64,000 nucleotides of DNA from Chitinophaga oryzae (GTDB lineage Bacteria > Bacteroidota > Bacteroidia > Chitinophagales > Chitinophagaceae): contig NZ_CP051204.2 of NCBI RefSeq assembly GCF_012516375.2, positions 7,192,001 through 7,256,000 on the forward strand, read 5' to 3'. Position numbers and translations under genes: made by a program. The notes beneath the pieces were generated by a model. It was not told the origin of the DNA. It did no database searches and was given only the letters and a program-made list of their open reading frames with translations. This document shows positions 52,743 to 60,905 of this stretch, one piece after another (position 1 is the stretch's first letter; every line of letters starts with the position of its first letter).

Positions 52743-53741
52743 TTAGTGGCAATTGCCATCAACTATAACATATCCGTTTCCGTTAGCATCCTTTTTAATG
52801 CTGGCGTTCAAGGTCACGGCAATGATTGTGAGTGTTTCCTGCAGATCATCGGTGGTATTAAAGTCGCCAAAGAAGCTACAGCGTTCCATTTTTTTGTCGG
52901 CGCTGACCGGCACGTTGTAAAAGCGTTGCAGGTCGTTGAGCACTGCGGACAATGGCTGTCCTTTATAGGTAAATTTTCCGCTCTGTTTCTGCCGGAAAAA
53001 GCGTGCATCGTCTGTAGCGTCTATCAATTCCAGTCCCCGGGAAGCGGCATGGTAAACTGCGCTCTTGTTGGCGCCGAGCACCAGTTGATGCTGCGGACTG
53101 GTTTCACCGGTACGGGTATTTACCTGTACGCTGCCGGATACCACCACTACTTTCGCGACACCGTTGTTACGGGCTTCCATGTTGAAAGAGGTGCCCAGTA
53201 CGGTGGTGTTGATCAGGGCTGAGGATATCACAAACGGATGTTTACTGTTCTGTTTTACGTCGAAGAAGGCTTCACCGTTGAGTTGCAGCGTTCTGTTTTT
53301 TTTTCCGAAGTTTTCGGGATAGGTGATGCTGGAACTTTTTTCCAGGTATACCATAGATCCGTCGGGCAATGTCACTGTTTTATGTTGGTTGCCGCTGCTC
53401 ATCACCAGTTGTTTCACCTGCTGGCGTACCAGCAGGTACCAGGATGCGCCGGCGAGTAGTACTACGGCTGCAGCAGCAGCTATTTTTCTTCCGTATAGGG
53501 CGAAGATACCCGGCTGCGAAATGCCTGCACGGCGATGTATTTTTTTCAGCAGTCGGGCTGATAACCGTTCGTCCAGTAAATTCTTTATTTCAGGGCCTTC
53601 CGCCTGAAAGTACTCTTTGGCTACCGCTTCCAGGTCAGACAGATCGTTTTCTTCCAGGTACTGTAGCATCCATTCCTGCTCTGTGGCAGACCAGTTCTCC
53701 GTATGTAGCAGTTGTCTGAGGTATTCCTTTCTGTTGTGCAC
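52743..53741 (-). CDS. FecR-family anti-sigma factor
   Basis: A 332-residue protein with a cytoplasmic N-terminus (about 1-85), one membrane segment (about 87-105, AAAAAVVLLAGASWYLLV) and a periplasmic FecR domain (about 115-225, VTLPDGSMVYLEKSSSITYPENF) plus a C-terminal STN-like part. FecR proteins sense the loaded TonB receptor through its STN domain and release the ECF sigma factor. It lies between sigma and susC genes, the classic order. Confidence 0.95.
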   Translation of the reverse strand: MHNRKEYLRQLLHTENWSATEQEWMLQYLEENDLSDLEAVAKEYFQAEGPEIKNLLDERLSARLLKKIHRRAGISQPGIFALYGRKIAAAAAVVLLAGASWYLLVRQQVKQLVMSSGNQHKTVTLPDGSMVYLEKSSSITYPENFGKKNRTLQLNGEAFFDVKQNSKHPFVISSALINTTVLGTSFNMEARNNGVAKVVVVSGSVQVNTRTGETSPQHQLVLGANKSAVYHAASRGLELIDATDDARFFRQKQSGKFTYKGQPLSAVLNDLQRFYNVPVSADKKMERCSFFGDFNTTDDLQETLTIIAVTLNASIKKDANGNGYVIVDGNCH

Positions 53742-53846
53742 TATCGTGACGGTTTAATTTAAATACGCAGGTTGATAAAAAGTGGGGGGGTAATTCCCGG
53801 AGAAAAAACATATTTATTTTATCCTAATTCATTTCTTATCAGAAAC

Positions 53847-54446
53847 TTAATTGGAAGCGTTGTGACAGGTAAAGAAAAAAAGGAAAAGAACGATGTATTT
53901 ATGGTCACCATTGCGGAGCATATAGTCATTTAATTTGACCATAGCGGCAGAGAGATGTTCTTTAACGGTGTTGCGGGAAATATTGAGTTCGCTGGCGACT
54001 TCATCATAGGTTTTGCCTTCCAGCTTGCAGCGGGTAACAATCGTTCTTTTTTTGGGAGATAACTGGGCGATGGCCTGCTCAAGCAGGCTGTACTGTTCCT
54101 CGTCCATGTTTTTCCGGTCAATCATCATATGATCTTCCGGCCCGAGGTCCAGCAGGTTTTTATGCAGCGCCTGCTCTTTGAGTTTTTTGCGCACCCAGCT
54201 GACCGAGAGGTTGAAGCTGATCACAAACAGCCAGCCGCCTACCGACTGCTCCGCCTGTATCTCCTGGCGTTTCTCCCACAACCTGGCAAACACTTCCTGT
54301 AAGATGTCTTCCGCAACGGCAGCATCTTTTACAAACTTGAGGATATTGCGGTATACGGCCTGATGATAGTTCCGATATAGGCTGTCAAAAGCGCTCACGT
54401 CGTTGTTCCGGAGCCGTAAAACCAATTCAGCATCTGTTATGTTCAT
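53847..54446 (-). CDS. ECF RNA polymerase sigma factor (FecI-like)
   Basis: A 199-residue sigma factor. Region 2 is about 12-75 (FDSLYRNYHQAVYRNILKFVKDAAVAEDILQEVFARLW) and region 4 about 125-180 (QLSPKKRTIVTRCKLEGKTYDEVASELNISRNTVKEHLSAA). It heads the FecR-SusC-SusD cluster and should activate the susC promoter when ligand is bound. The 105-nt gap to fecR contains no obvious terminator. The upstream 242 bp is very A/T-rich. Confidence 0.95.
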   Translation of the reverse strand: MNITDAELVLRLRNNDVSAFDSLYRNYHQAVYRNILKFVKDAAVAEDILQEVFARLWEKRQEIQAEQSVGGWLFVISFNLSVSWVRKKLKEQALHKNLLDLGPEDHMMIDRKNMDEEQYSLLEQAIAQLSPKKRTIVTRCKLEGKTYDEVASELNISRNTVKEHLSAAMVKLNDYMLRNGDHKYIVLFLFFFTCHNASN

Positions 54447-54688
54447 ATCTTTTCTTTTATATAAATCATACCGTGGAATACAATTTATATGGCTAAGAAA
54501 AAGCCAGGTTTCTCATACAATGGCCATTCATTCGACCGTATAAATTAGTAACAAATATTATTATTTAATAATTAAATTCGTATTAGTTATAATTATAAAT
54601 TATTATATACATAGTTAGAATTAATAGCAAAAATCGTTGCGAAAATACGGCGTGTCTTTTGGGGGGTTACCAGTAAAAACGATCCGAT

Positions 54689-54988
54689 ATGACTACGCAG
54701 CACACACCCATAGGACCCCTGCGTGAAGATGATATTCAACCGGACGAAGTCATCAATCATCAACAGGAACCGGTGCCTCAGCGGGGCAACCAGGATGAGC
54801 AGTCACGCAGTACAGATGCTTCTGAAGATATTCTGAACGAAGAAGAAGACGATCTTGAAATAGACGAATTAATGGAGGAAGAAGACAGAAGGGATACCGC
54901 AGCAGAGGCGGCGGAAAAGCAGCAGGAACGGGAGGAAGAGGAGGAAGACGAGATCACTGATGAAGCGGCGCATTTACGAATTTATTGA
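54689..54988 (+). CDS. Small, very acidic protein of unknown function
   Basis: The protein has 99 residues, with about a third Asp or Glu. The second half (EEEDDLEIDELMEEEDRRD and EREEEEEDEITDE) is almost wholly charged. No signal peptide or known domain is seen, and it is probably disordered. It is divergent from the sigma gene. Its TGA stop lies inside the left arm of a perfect 33-bp inverted repeat. It might be a nucleic-acid mimic or a chaperone-like acidic tail protein, but nothing here proves that. Confidence 0.65.
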   Translation: MTTQHTPIGPLREDDIQPDEVINHQQEPVPQRGNQDEQSRSTDASEDILNEEEDDLEIDELMEEEDRRDTAAEAAEKQQEREEEEEDEITDEAAHLRIY

Positions 54989-55074
54989 TTTACGGATGTT
55001 GGAATTTATTTGACTATTGAGCATTTTAAAATAGCCAGATGGTCAAATAAATTCCAACATCCGTAAATCAATAA
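54982..55074. repeat. Perfect 33-bp inverted repeat over the stop codon of the acidic-protein gene
   Basis: Arms 54982-55014 and 55042-55074 are exact reverse complements with a 27-nt loop. The outer core TTGATTTACGGAT, then one variable base and TTGGAATTT, is shared with the repeat at 15349-15476. In both loci the TGA of the core is the stop codon of the plus-strand gene and the other side is the end of a convergent gene. Confidence 0.92.
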
Positions 55075-55085
55075 TTTCAAAATTT

Positions 55086-56225
55086 CTATTTTCTCAGCAA
55101 TGCCGTGGCACACCACAACACGGGCGCTTGTCCGTGCATGTCACCGGTAATACGGCCGCGGTCGAGATAATACTGCCGGTCATTCTTTTTATTGGTGCCT
55201 TCACATACCTCCCGTACATCCGCGTTGTCATCGATATACTTCACCAGCGCCAGCCAGGCCTTGCGCGCCGCAGGGCCATAAGTGGCCGCATCCAGCCAGC
55301 CGTTCTTTACACCGGTGATCATGGCGAAAGTAAACATACCTGTAGCGGAAGTCTCCGGCCATGCTTCCGGATCATCGATCAACTGGCGCCACATGCCATC
55401 CGGCGCCTGGTACTTCAGCAGGGATGCCATCATGATTTTGTATCCTTTCATGATACGCTCCCGGTCGGGATTGTCTTTGGACAGGGAACGCAGCAGTTCG
55501 CTCATACCTGCCGCCATCCAGCCGTCGCCGCGGCCCCAGAAATAAGGCACGTCCGGCGCATGATAAAAAAGGCCGTTAGGCTGCTGTAAGGAATCCAGAT
55601 AAACGACCATCTCCTTTGCGGCACGGTCAATGTATGCCTTATCGCCGGTTGCACGGTAAGCCTGCGACTGCACAGCGGTAATCATAAACATATCGTCAAT
55701 CCACATACGCGTTTGCCAGGTCAGCCCCCGGTCGGCATATCCCTGGGATTGCGGCTTTACGTGCGGACCTTCCGGTGTGCCCCACTGCTTGTCAGCAATG
55801 GCTTTTCCCATGTCCAGGTAACGTTTGTCTTTTGTCTGTATATACAGCTCCAGTGGTACCGCGCCGAAAACGGTGTGGTCTACATGGTCGGCAGCCGGCA
55901 CCAACGCGGCTTCTGTGGTAAAGAAAGGCTCAAAACGCTGAGCCAGCTTGTCGGTCAGCGCCTTGTCGCCGCTTTCTTGTGCAAACGTTAGCGCACCATA
56001 CCACGTGCAAACTTCCGGATAGGTGATTTTCTTCGGCGACGTAGGCTTTCCGAAGTTAGGGTGCGGCGAGGCGACAAAACGCTCCGCCACTCTTTTACCG
56101 ATTTCTTTCGGCGTACTTCCCTTGGGAAAATGTGTCAGGTCCGCAGCGGCGGATTTTTTCTGTGCTGTAGCCATTCCTGTGTTGAACACCAGCAGTGTCA
56201 ACAGGCCTGCCATCATTGTTTTCAT
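55086..56225 (-). CDS. GH105/GH88-like unsaturated glycuronyl hydrolase
   Basis: From the ATG at 56225 (MKTMMAGLLTLLVF) the protein has 379 residues with a signal peptide ending MATAQ. The (alpha/alpha)6 barrel motifs VDHTVFGAVPLELY, GLTWQTRMWIDDMFM (catalytic Asp region), PYFWGRGDGWMAAGMSELL and the late DRGRITGDMHGQAPVLW fit GH105, enzymes that remove unsaturated uronic acids left by polysaccharide lyases, for example from rhamnogalacturonan. The frame stays open to 56936 through repeats, but that extension is low-complexity artefact. It lies beyond the repeat mosaic from a SusC/SusD locus and may belong to it. Confidence 0.9.
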   Translation of the reverse strand: MKTMMAGLLTLLVFNTGMATAQKKSAAADLTHFPKGSTPKEIGKRVAERFVASPHPNFGKPTSPKKITYPEVCTWYGALTFAQESGDKALTDKLAQRFEPFFTTEAALVPAADHVDHTVFGAVPLELYIQTKDKRYLDMGKAIADKQWGTPEGPHVKPQSQGYADRGLTWQTRMWIDDMFMITAVQSQAYRATGDKAYIDRAAKEMVVYLDSLQQPNGLFYHAPDVPYFWGRGDGWMAAGMSELLRSLSKDNPDRERIMKGYKIMMASLLKYQAPDGMWRQLIDDPEAWPETSATGMFTFAMITGVKNGWLDAATYGPAARKAWLALVKYIDDNADVREVCEGTNKKNDRQYYLDRGRITGDMHGQAPVLWCATALLRK

Positions 56226-56350
56226 ATAGTGGATTGTTTTTCTCTGTATCAGTGACTGTATTTTATAACGGGAAAAGCTATACGACGGGTGCGTCGTCAT
56301 GTTCTGCCAAAATACACATTTCCGGTTACAATTTTTTTGCTGTAAAAACG

Positions 56351-56507
56351 CTGTGAAACGCGTGAAATACCGTGAAATCTTGTGAAATTCAAGAAACCCC
56401 GTGAAATACCGCGAAATCCCACGAAATCCATGAAATCCACGAAATCCATGAAACCCACGAAATCCATGAAACCCATGAAACCCATGAAACCCATGAAACC
56501 CATGAAA
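56351..56507. repeat. Tandem 9-bp repeat array, degenerate to perfect
   Basis: About 16-17 copies of a 9-bp unit. The left end is degenerate (GTGAAATAC, GTGAAATCT) and the right end has five or six exact CCCATGAAA units that run into a palindrome at 56508. The graded decay suggests growth from the palindrome side. Confidence 0.85.
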
Positions 56508-56640
56508 CCCAGGGCTCACGCCCTGGGCTACGATGTTATCCAGGCATTTTTTGCAGCTCGACTTGTATGGAGGCCTATAGACTACCATATTGCGGATAAC
56601 AGACCCGAATGACATCGTAGCCCCGGGCGTGAGCCCGGGG
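56508..56640. repeat. Pair of inverted REP-like palindromes
   Basis: Copy 1 (56508-56539) has stem CCCAGGGC/GCCCTGGG, loop TCAC and tail CTACGATGTTAT. Copy 2 (56609-56640), in opposite orientation, has stem CCCCGGGC/GCCCGGGG and the same tail sequence. The A-T to C-G change occurs on both sides of the stem. A short GTTATCC/GGATAAC pair lies inside. This resembles REP doublets (BIMEs). Confidence 0.85.
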
Positions 56641-56659
56641 AATCTAAATGCGTAACGTC

Positions 56660-56755
56660 GAATACGCGTGACGTCGAATACGCGTGACGCCGAATACGCG
56701 TGACGCCGAATACGCGTGACGCCGAATACGCGTGACGTGGAATACGCGTGACGCG
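56660..56755. repeat. Six tandem 16-bp repeats
   Basis: Units GAATACGCGTGACGCC repeat six times, differing only in the last two bases (TC, CC, CC, CC, TG, CG). Each contains the palindrome ACGCGT. The period is not a multiple of three, which argues against a coding role. Confidence 0.92.
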
Positions 56756-56945
56756 GAACATGCAACATGGAACGCGGAACGCGGAACATGGAACATGCAA
56801 CAGGCAACATGGAACACGGCACACGGAACATGCAACATGCAACAGGCAACACGAACAGGCAACACGAAACACGGAACACGGGACACGGGACACAAAAAAC
56901 GCGAACACTGAACATGGAACATGCAACACGAAACACGCGAACACC
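56756..56945. repeat. Degenerate heptamer repeat array
   Basis: About 25 units of GAACATG, GAACACG, CAACATG and CAACAGG types follow directly from the 16-bp array. The array ends about 30 bp before the stop of the DUF4998 gene. Confidence 0.85.
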
Positions 56946-56975
56946 AATCCGGCAATCAGGCCTATGGAGCCTTCA

Positions 56976-57698
56976 TTATTGCACCGCCCGCGTTTCATAA
57001 GCAGTATAAAATGTGTCGATCGCTATCTTCACCGGTTTATAGGCGGTCCTGAAGCGGAAGGATGTGCCTGCCTTGTAATCCGGCAGTTTCAGTGAGGCGC
57101 GGAACTCCAGCGGATCGCGCGGGTTTTCCGGTACACTGTCAGCTCGCTGCACCACTTTCGTTTCCATACCGGCGGAATTAGTATATAATACCTCCACATA
57201 TTGTACCTGATTATTCACACCAAACCACCAGATGGTCGCTTCGTTTTTAGCCGCGTCATATTTGGCCGCCCGCACGGGCCGGTTAGACAGCGTGGAGATA
57301 TAGGCGTCGCCGTAAGCGTTACCTATCGCCTCTTCCTTTACGGACGAATGCCCCGCATTGTCGTAGGTATACACCTGGAAAGTGTATATATTTTCCGGCA
57401 GCTTATCCAGTATCAGCCGGATTGTATCGGTACCGCCTGTACGTTTTACGGCCACTTCCGTTGAATCCCTCCGCTGGTTCCAGTATACGCGGCACATCGT
57501 GATCTTGGGGTCGGATACCAGGTACCAGGATAACAATACCCTGTTCTTTCCCGGGAATACTTCCAGGAAATCCACCTTACCGGTATAGATAATCTCCCCT
57601 CCGTCCAGGAACTGCCTATAGGTATCGTCCATTTTACTGCAGGCTGTCAGTAGCAATACCATCGCCGGCAGCAGCCACCGGGCTTTTATATTTTTCAT
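56976..57698 (-). CDS. DUF4998 lipoprotein of a SusC/SusD locus
   Basis: A 240-residue lipoprotein with lipobox LTAC (Cys20). The segment GGEIIYTGKVDFLEVFPGKNRVLLSWYLVSDPKITMCRVYW is the DUF4998 signature. Fibronectin-like strands follow (YTFQVYTYDNAGHSS). Such proteins accompany SusC/SusD and probably bind glycan at the surface. It starts 14 nt after the upstream gene's stop and is the last gene of the locus before the repeat mosaic. Confidence 0.85.
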   Translation of the reverse strand: MKNIKARWLLPAMVLLLTACSKMDDTYRQFLDGGEIIYTGKVDFLEVFPGKNRVLLSWYLVSDPKITMCRVYWNQRRDSTEVAVKRTGGTDTIRLILDKLPENIYTFQVYTYDNAGHSSVKEEAIGNAYGDAYISTLSNRPVRAAKYDAAKNEATIWWFGVNNQVQYVEVLYTNSAGMETKVVQRADSVPENPRDPLEFRASLKLPDYKAGTSFRFRTAYKPVKIAIDTFYTAYETRAVQ

Positions 57699-57712
57699 GA
57701 TAACTGTTTTGA

Positions 57713-58936
57713 TTATTTTTTGATTTGTCCCCAGATAGCGATTTCACTGATGTGAAGATGCCCGATAATACCGTCAACAGCCGCCCAGCTATCGATGTGT
57801 TTCCAGGCAATGTACCGTACCGCCGGCGCACCGATCGGCAGTTCATACTCCTGCCCCGCCGCGGCAGCATCGATGTCTTCGTTGGAATTCTGGCCCAGTG
57901 GCAAGCCGGAAGGCTTCTCCATGACCTGATGGTCCAGCTTCACCCAGCTGTTCACATCTGTGGGGGTATTGGTGCCCCACAATTCCCATTCATGCGGATT
58001 GCCATGGTTGTAGATATAGGCCGCCTGCCGCTGCCAGATCTTGTAGCGGCTGATCACCGCCTTTACGCCAAGGTCTATCGGTATCCAGACAGGCACATCT
58101 TTGTTTTCCGTGGTATGATACCCTTCGTTGCCAATGATGCCGTTCCACATGTTATCAATGGGCCAGGATGACAGGTTGCCCGGCTCTACGATCTGTACGC
58201 CGGGCGTTTTCGGCAATGGCGCCACCTGCGGTATGGGATACTTTTTCTTCATAGCGCTGGCGAACTTCGACTTGTCCAGCTCTTCTTCGTATATAGGTGT
58301 CAGTTCAAACCGGAGGGTATCGCTTTTATTGTCCCAGCGGTCTCTGATATAGATGCCGAACTGCTGCTTCACCGGCTGCAGCCCGCGCACGGTGAATTTG
58401 CCGGAGTCGAGCCCGTAATAAAAGTTATTCACATTACGCCACTCCCTGGCGGCAGGATCATAAAGCAGCGTAACGATCACAATCTTGCCCTTATCTTCAT
58501 TGCTGAATTTCACCTGCAGTCCGCCGAAAGCCTCCGCCACCTCCAGCGATTTATATACTTTCCAGATAGCCGGCGGCAGTGGTTTCACCTTGATCTGCAC
58601 AGGCGAAGAAGCCACCTCTGCGCGGCTAACGGCATAAAGCGTTACGGTATGTTCCGCGGTATCACCGAAACCTTCCACCCGCACCGATCTTCTGAAATAG
58701 GAAGATTTCGCCTCTTTCTTTACGCCATTGATCTCAAATTCAGCCCGCACATAGGAGAGGTTTTGATCGTCCGGAAGGGAATAGGAAATTTCCGCCGCTC
58801 CCGCCATAGCCACAGCGGTGGGGTTCCTGATCGGATTAGGAGGCGTTTTATCGCCGGAAATTGGTCCTATATGGTCCTGTTTACAGGCACTGAGGGTAGC
58901 CAGCATAATACACAAGAGAATATGAAAACGTTTCAT
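57713..58936 (-). CDS. DUF4959/DUF5000-domain surface lipoprotein
   Basis: From the ATG at 58936 (MKRFHILLCIMLATLSAC) the protein has 407 residues, lipobox LSAC (Cys18). The longer frame to 59029 overlaps susD and is rejected. Two fibronectin-like beta regions (about 35-250) precede a C-terminal discoidin-like domain (about 265-407, SSWPIDNMWNGIIGNEGYHT ... WELWGTNTPTD). This DUF4959-DUF5126-DUF5000 order is common next to SusD genes, where the discoidin-like domain is thought to bind carbohydrate. Confidence 0.87.
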   Translation of the reverse strand: MKRFHILLCIMLATLSACKQDHIGPISGDKTPPNPIRNPTAVAMAGAAEISYSLPDDQNLSYVRAEFEINGVKKEAKSSYFRRSVRVEGFGDTAEHTVTLYAVSRAEVASSPVQIKVKPLPPAIWKVYKSLEVAEAFGGLQVKFSNEDKGKIVIVTLLYDPAAREWRNVNNFYYGLDSGKFTVRGLQPVKQQFGIYIRDRWDNKSDTLRFELTPIYEEELDKSKFASAMKKKYPIPQVAPLPKTPGVQIVEPGNLSSWPIDNMWNGIIGNEGYHTTENKDVPVWIPIDLGVKAVISRYKIWQRQAAYIYNHGNPHEWELWGTNTPTDVNSWVKLDHQVMEKPSGLPLGQNSNEDIDAAAAGQEYELPIGAPAVRYIAWKHIDSWAAVDGIIGHLHISEIAIWGQIKK

Positions 58937-58965
58937 TTCAGTAAGTTTTAGCATCATGAAAAATT

Positions 58966-60885
58966 TTACCACCCGGGATTCTGTACCAGGTTTTTGTTGA
59001 TGATCATCTCCCCGTTTTCTATTGGCCACAGGTAATCACGCATGCCGAAGCGCTGGTTGAACAACAGGACTTCCTTGTAATAGGAGGGCGCGGCATTCTG
59101 TGTGATGTCCCAGCCTTTGATCGGGTTGTTGAGCGCCACATGGGCGGTCTTCCACCGCCTCAGGTCCCAGAAACGCTGGCCTTCGAAACACAACTCTATG
59201 CCCCTCTCCTGCTGGATAATCTCTCGCAGGCCTTCTTTGGTGGTATATTTCACCGGATTTTTGGAGAAGTTGGTCCAGGATTCTTCTATGGATCTGAGTC
59301 CTGCCCTCGCCCGTACGAGGTTGATCCACTGCGTGGTAGCTGCGCCCGGACCGTCTACTTCATTAAGCGCTTCCGAATACAGCAGGTAAAGATCAGCGAG
59401 CCGCATTTCGGGCCACGGATAAGCAACCAGCCCACTGGTGATGTTACCATCGGTAGCTGCGCTGCTTTCTATGTTGACCGTTTTCTTCACCCAGTAGCCG
59501 GTCACGGAGTAGTTGCTGATACCTCTTCTGGAGGCGATTTCCGTAGCGCGGGCTTTCACGAAATACAGGGCGCTGTCTTTGTTGTAGTTCAGTATCCAGT
59601 TGCCAAACCATACAGCGCGGTCAAAGGCTACGTCAGCGTAGAAACGCGGTTCACGGTCATAATGCAGCTCCACGGTCTGCTCACCGGTGCGGATGTAATA
59701 TTTATCGGCAGCAGCAGCGGTACGCAGGGTATAACGTTTACTGTAATCCCAGGTCCTGTCTTCGGTAATGGGCACCCCGTTTTTGCTGTAAAACATTTCT
59801 ATCATTTTCAGCGTGGGCGCGATGATGCCTTTAGGACCGGAAGTGCTGGCGCCATTGGCGATCAGCGGCATAGACCAGCGTTGTATATCGCCGGCGGTGC
59901 TGTTGGTATTGGGCCAGATCACCTCTGTATTGTTCTGTTTATCGGTCATGGCTGCACGGATATCCAGCTGCGTCTGTAACGTGTCGTTGATCTTATAGCC
60001 GAAGTTACCGGGGAAGTGATACAGCGTGTAACCATTCGCGTGACAAAGCTCGATCGCTTCCTTACAGGCCTGCGCCGCCCTGGCCCATTTTTCGGCGCTG
60101 TAGCTGGCGGGAAACAACTGTACACCACGGTTGTCCACCATACGGCTGTAATCGGGGTTGCCGTTGAAGAAGGGACTGGCGGCGGTTACCAGCACTTTGG
60201 CTTTCAGCGCCAGTGCGATGCATTTGGTGATCCTTCCGAGTTCGGTGTTCTCGGTGCCTTCCAGTTTAGCCGGCAGGAACTCGTTGCCCGCAGCTTCATC
60301 CAGCAATTGCACAATGTAGTTGATACAGGTATCTATCGGTTGACGGTATACCTGTACTTCTTCGGAGCCTGCCGATACCGGCAGGTTTTCTTTGATCAGG
60401 GGGATAGGTCCGTAGCAGCGGAGCAGGAAGAAATGGTAATAGGCTTTCAGGAATTTTACCTCTGCGGTCCACCGCTCCCGCTCGTACGGCCGTAACTCTC
60501 TCACCTTACCGATATTGGCAAGGAAAGTGTTACAGTCGCGGATGCCTGTAAAAAGTGAAGTACCGCGGGCGGTGCCGCTCCAGTAGTTGGCCAGCGGACT
60601 GGTCATGCTTTGCAGTCCTCTGGCGATATTGAAATTGGTAGGGTCCACATCGCGGATGGGGTCATCATACCATACTTCATCAGCCCCGTTGAAAGCTACG
60701 TTATCGTTGAAATGCCCGTTCCGGGGCATATAGGAGAAACAGGTGAACAGGTATTTCTCTGCGGAAGAGCGCAGGGTAAAAGCATTGTCGATCGTAGGCA
60801 CGTTGTCCGGCACCACATCGAGATATTTGCTGCAGGAACACAAAACACCTGTCCATACCAGCGCGATCATTATTTTATATCTCAT
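58966..60885 (-). CDS. SusD/RagB family surface lipoprotein
   Basis: From the ATG at 60885 (MRYKIMIALVWTGVLCSC) the protein has 639 residues with the lipid Cys at 18. The 60987 start adds unlikely residues and overlaps SusC. It has typical SusD elements: CSKYLDVVPDNVPTIDNAF, ERWTAEVKFLKAYYHFFLLRCYGPIPLI and the C-terminal ERGIELCFEGQRFWDLRRWKTA. It pairs with the SusC gene just upstream for glycan capture. Confidence 0.95.
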   Translation of the reverse strand: MRYKIMIALVWTGVLCSCSKYLDVVPDNVPTIDNAFTLRSSAEKYLFTCFSYMPRNGHFNDNVAFNGADEVWYDDPIRDVDPTNFNIARGLQSMTSPLANYWSGTARGTSLFTGIRDCNTFLANIGKVRELRPYERERWTAEVKFLKAYYHFFLLRCYGPIPLIKENLPVSAGSEEVQVYRQPIDTCINYIVQLLDEAAGNEFLPAKLEGTENTELGRITKCIALALKAKVLVTAASPFFNGNPDYSRMVDNRGVQLFPASYSAEKWARAAQACKEAIELCHANGYTLYHFPGNFGYKINDTLQTQLDIRAAMTDKQNNTEVIWPNTNSTAGDIQRWSMPLIANGASTSGPKGIIAPTLKMIEMFYSKNGVPITEDRTWDYSKRYTLRTAAAADKYYIRTGEQTVELHYDREPRFYADVAFDRAVWFGNWILNYNKDSALYFVKARATEIASRRGISNYSVTGYWVKKTVNIESSAATDGNITSGLVAYPWPEMRLADLYLLYSEALNEVDGPGAATTQWINLVRARAGLRSIEESWTNFSKNPVKYTTKEGLREIIQQERGIELCFEGQRFWDLRRWKTAHVALNNPIKGWDITQNAAPSYYKEVLLFNQRFGMRDYLWPIENGEMIINKNLVQNPGW

Positions 60886-60905
60886 GATTATATTTTTAGT
60901 CGTTA

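Noticed and set aside
56226..56936. N-terminal extension of the GH105 gene
   Set aside because: The extension is translated tandem repeat (GFHGFHGF, VFGVTRIRRHAYS), and a good signal peptide starts at 56225.
56351..56945. Possible CRISPR array
   Set aside because: Units are 7-16 bp with no spacers and no cas genes are present.
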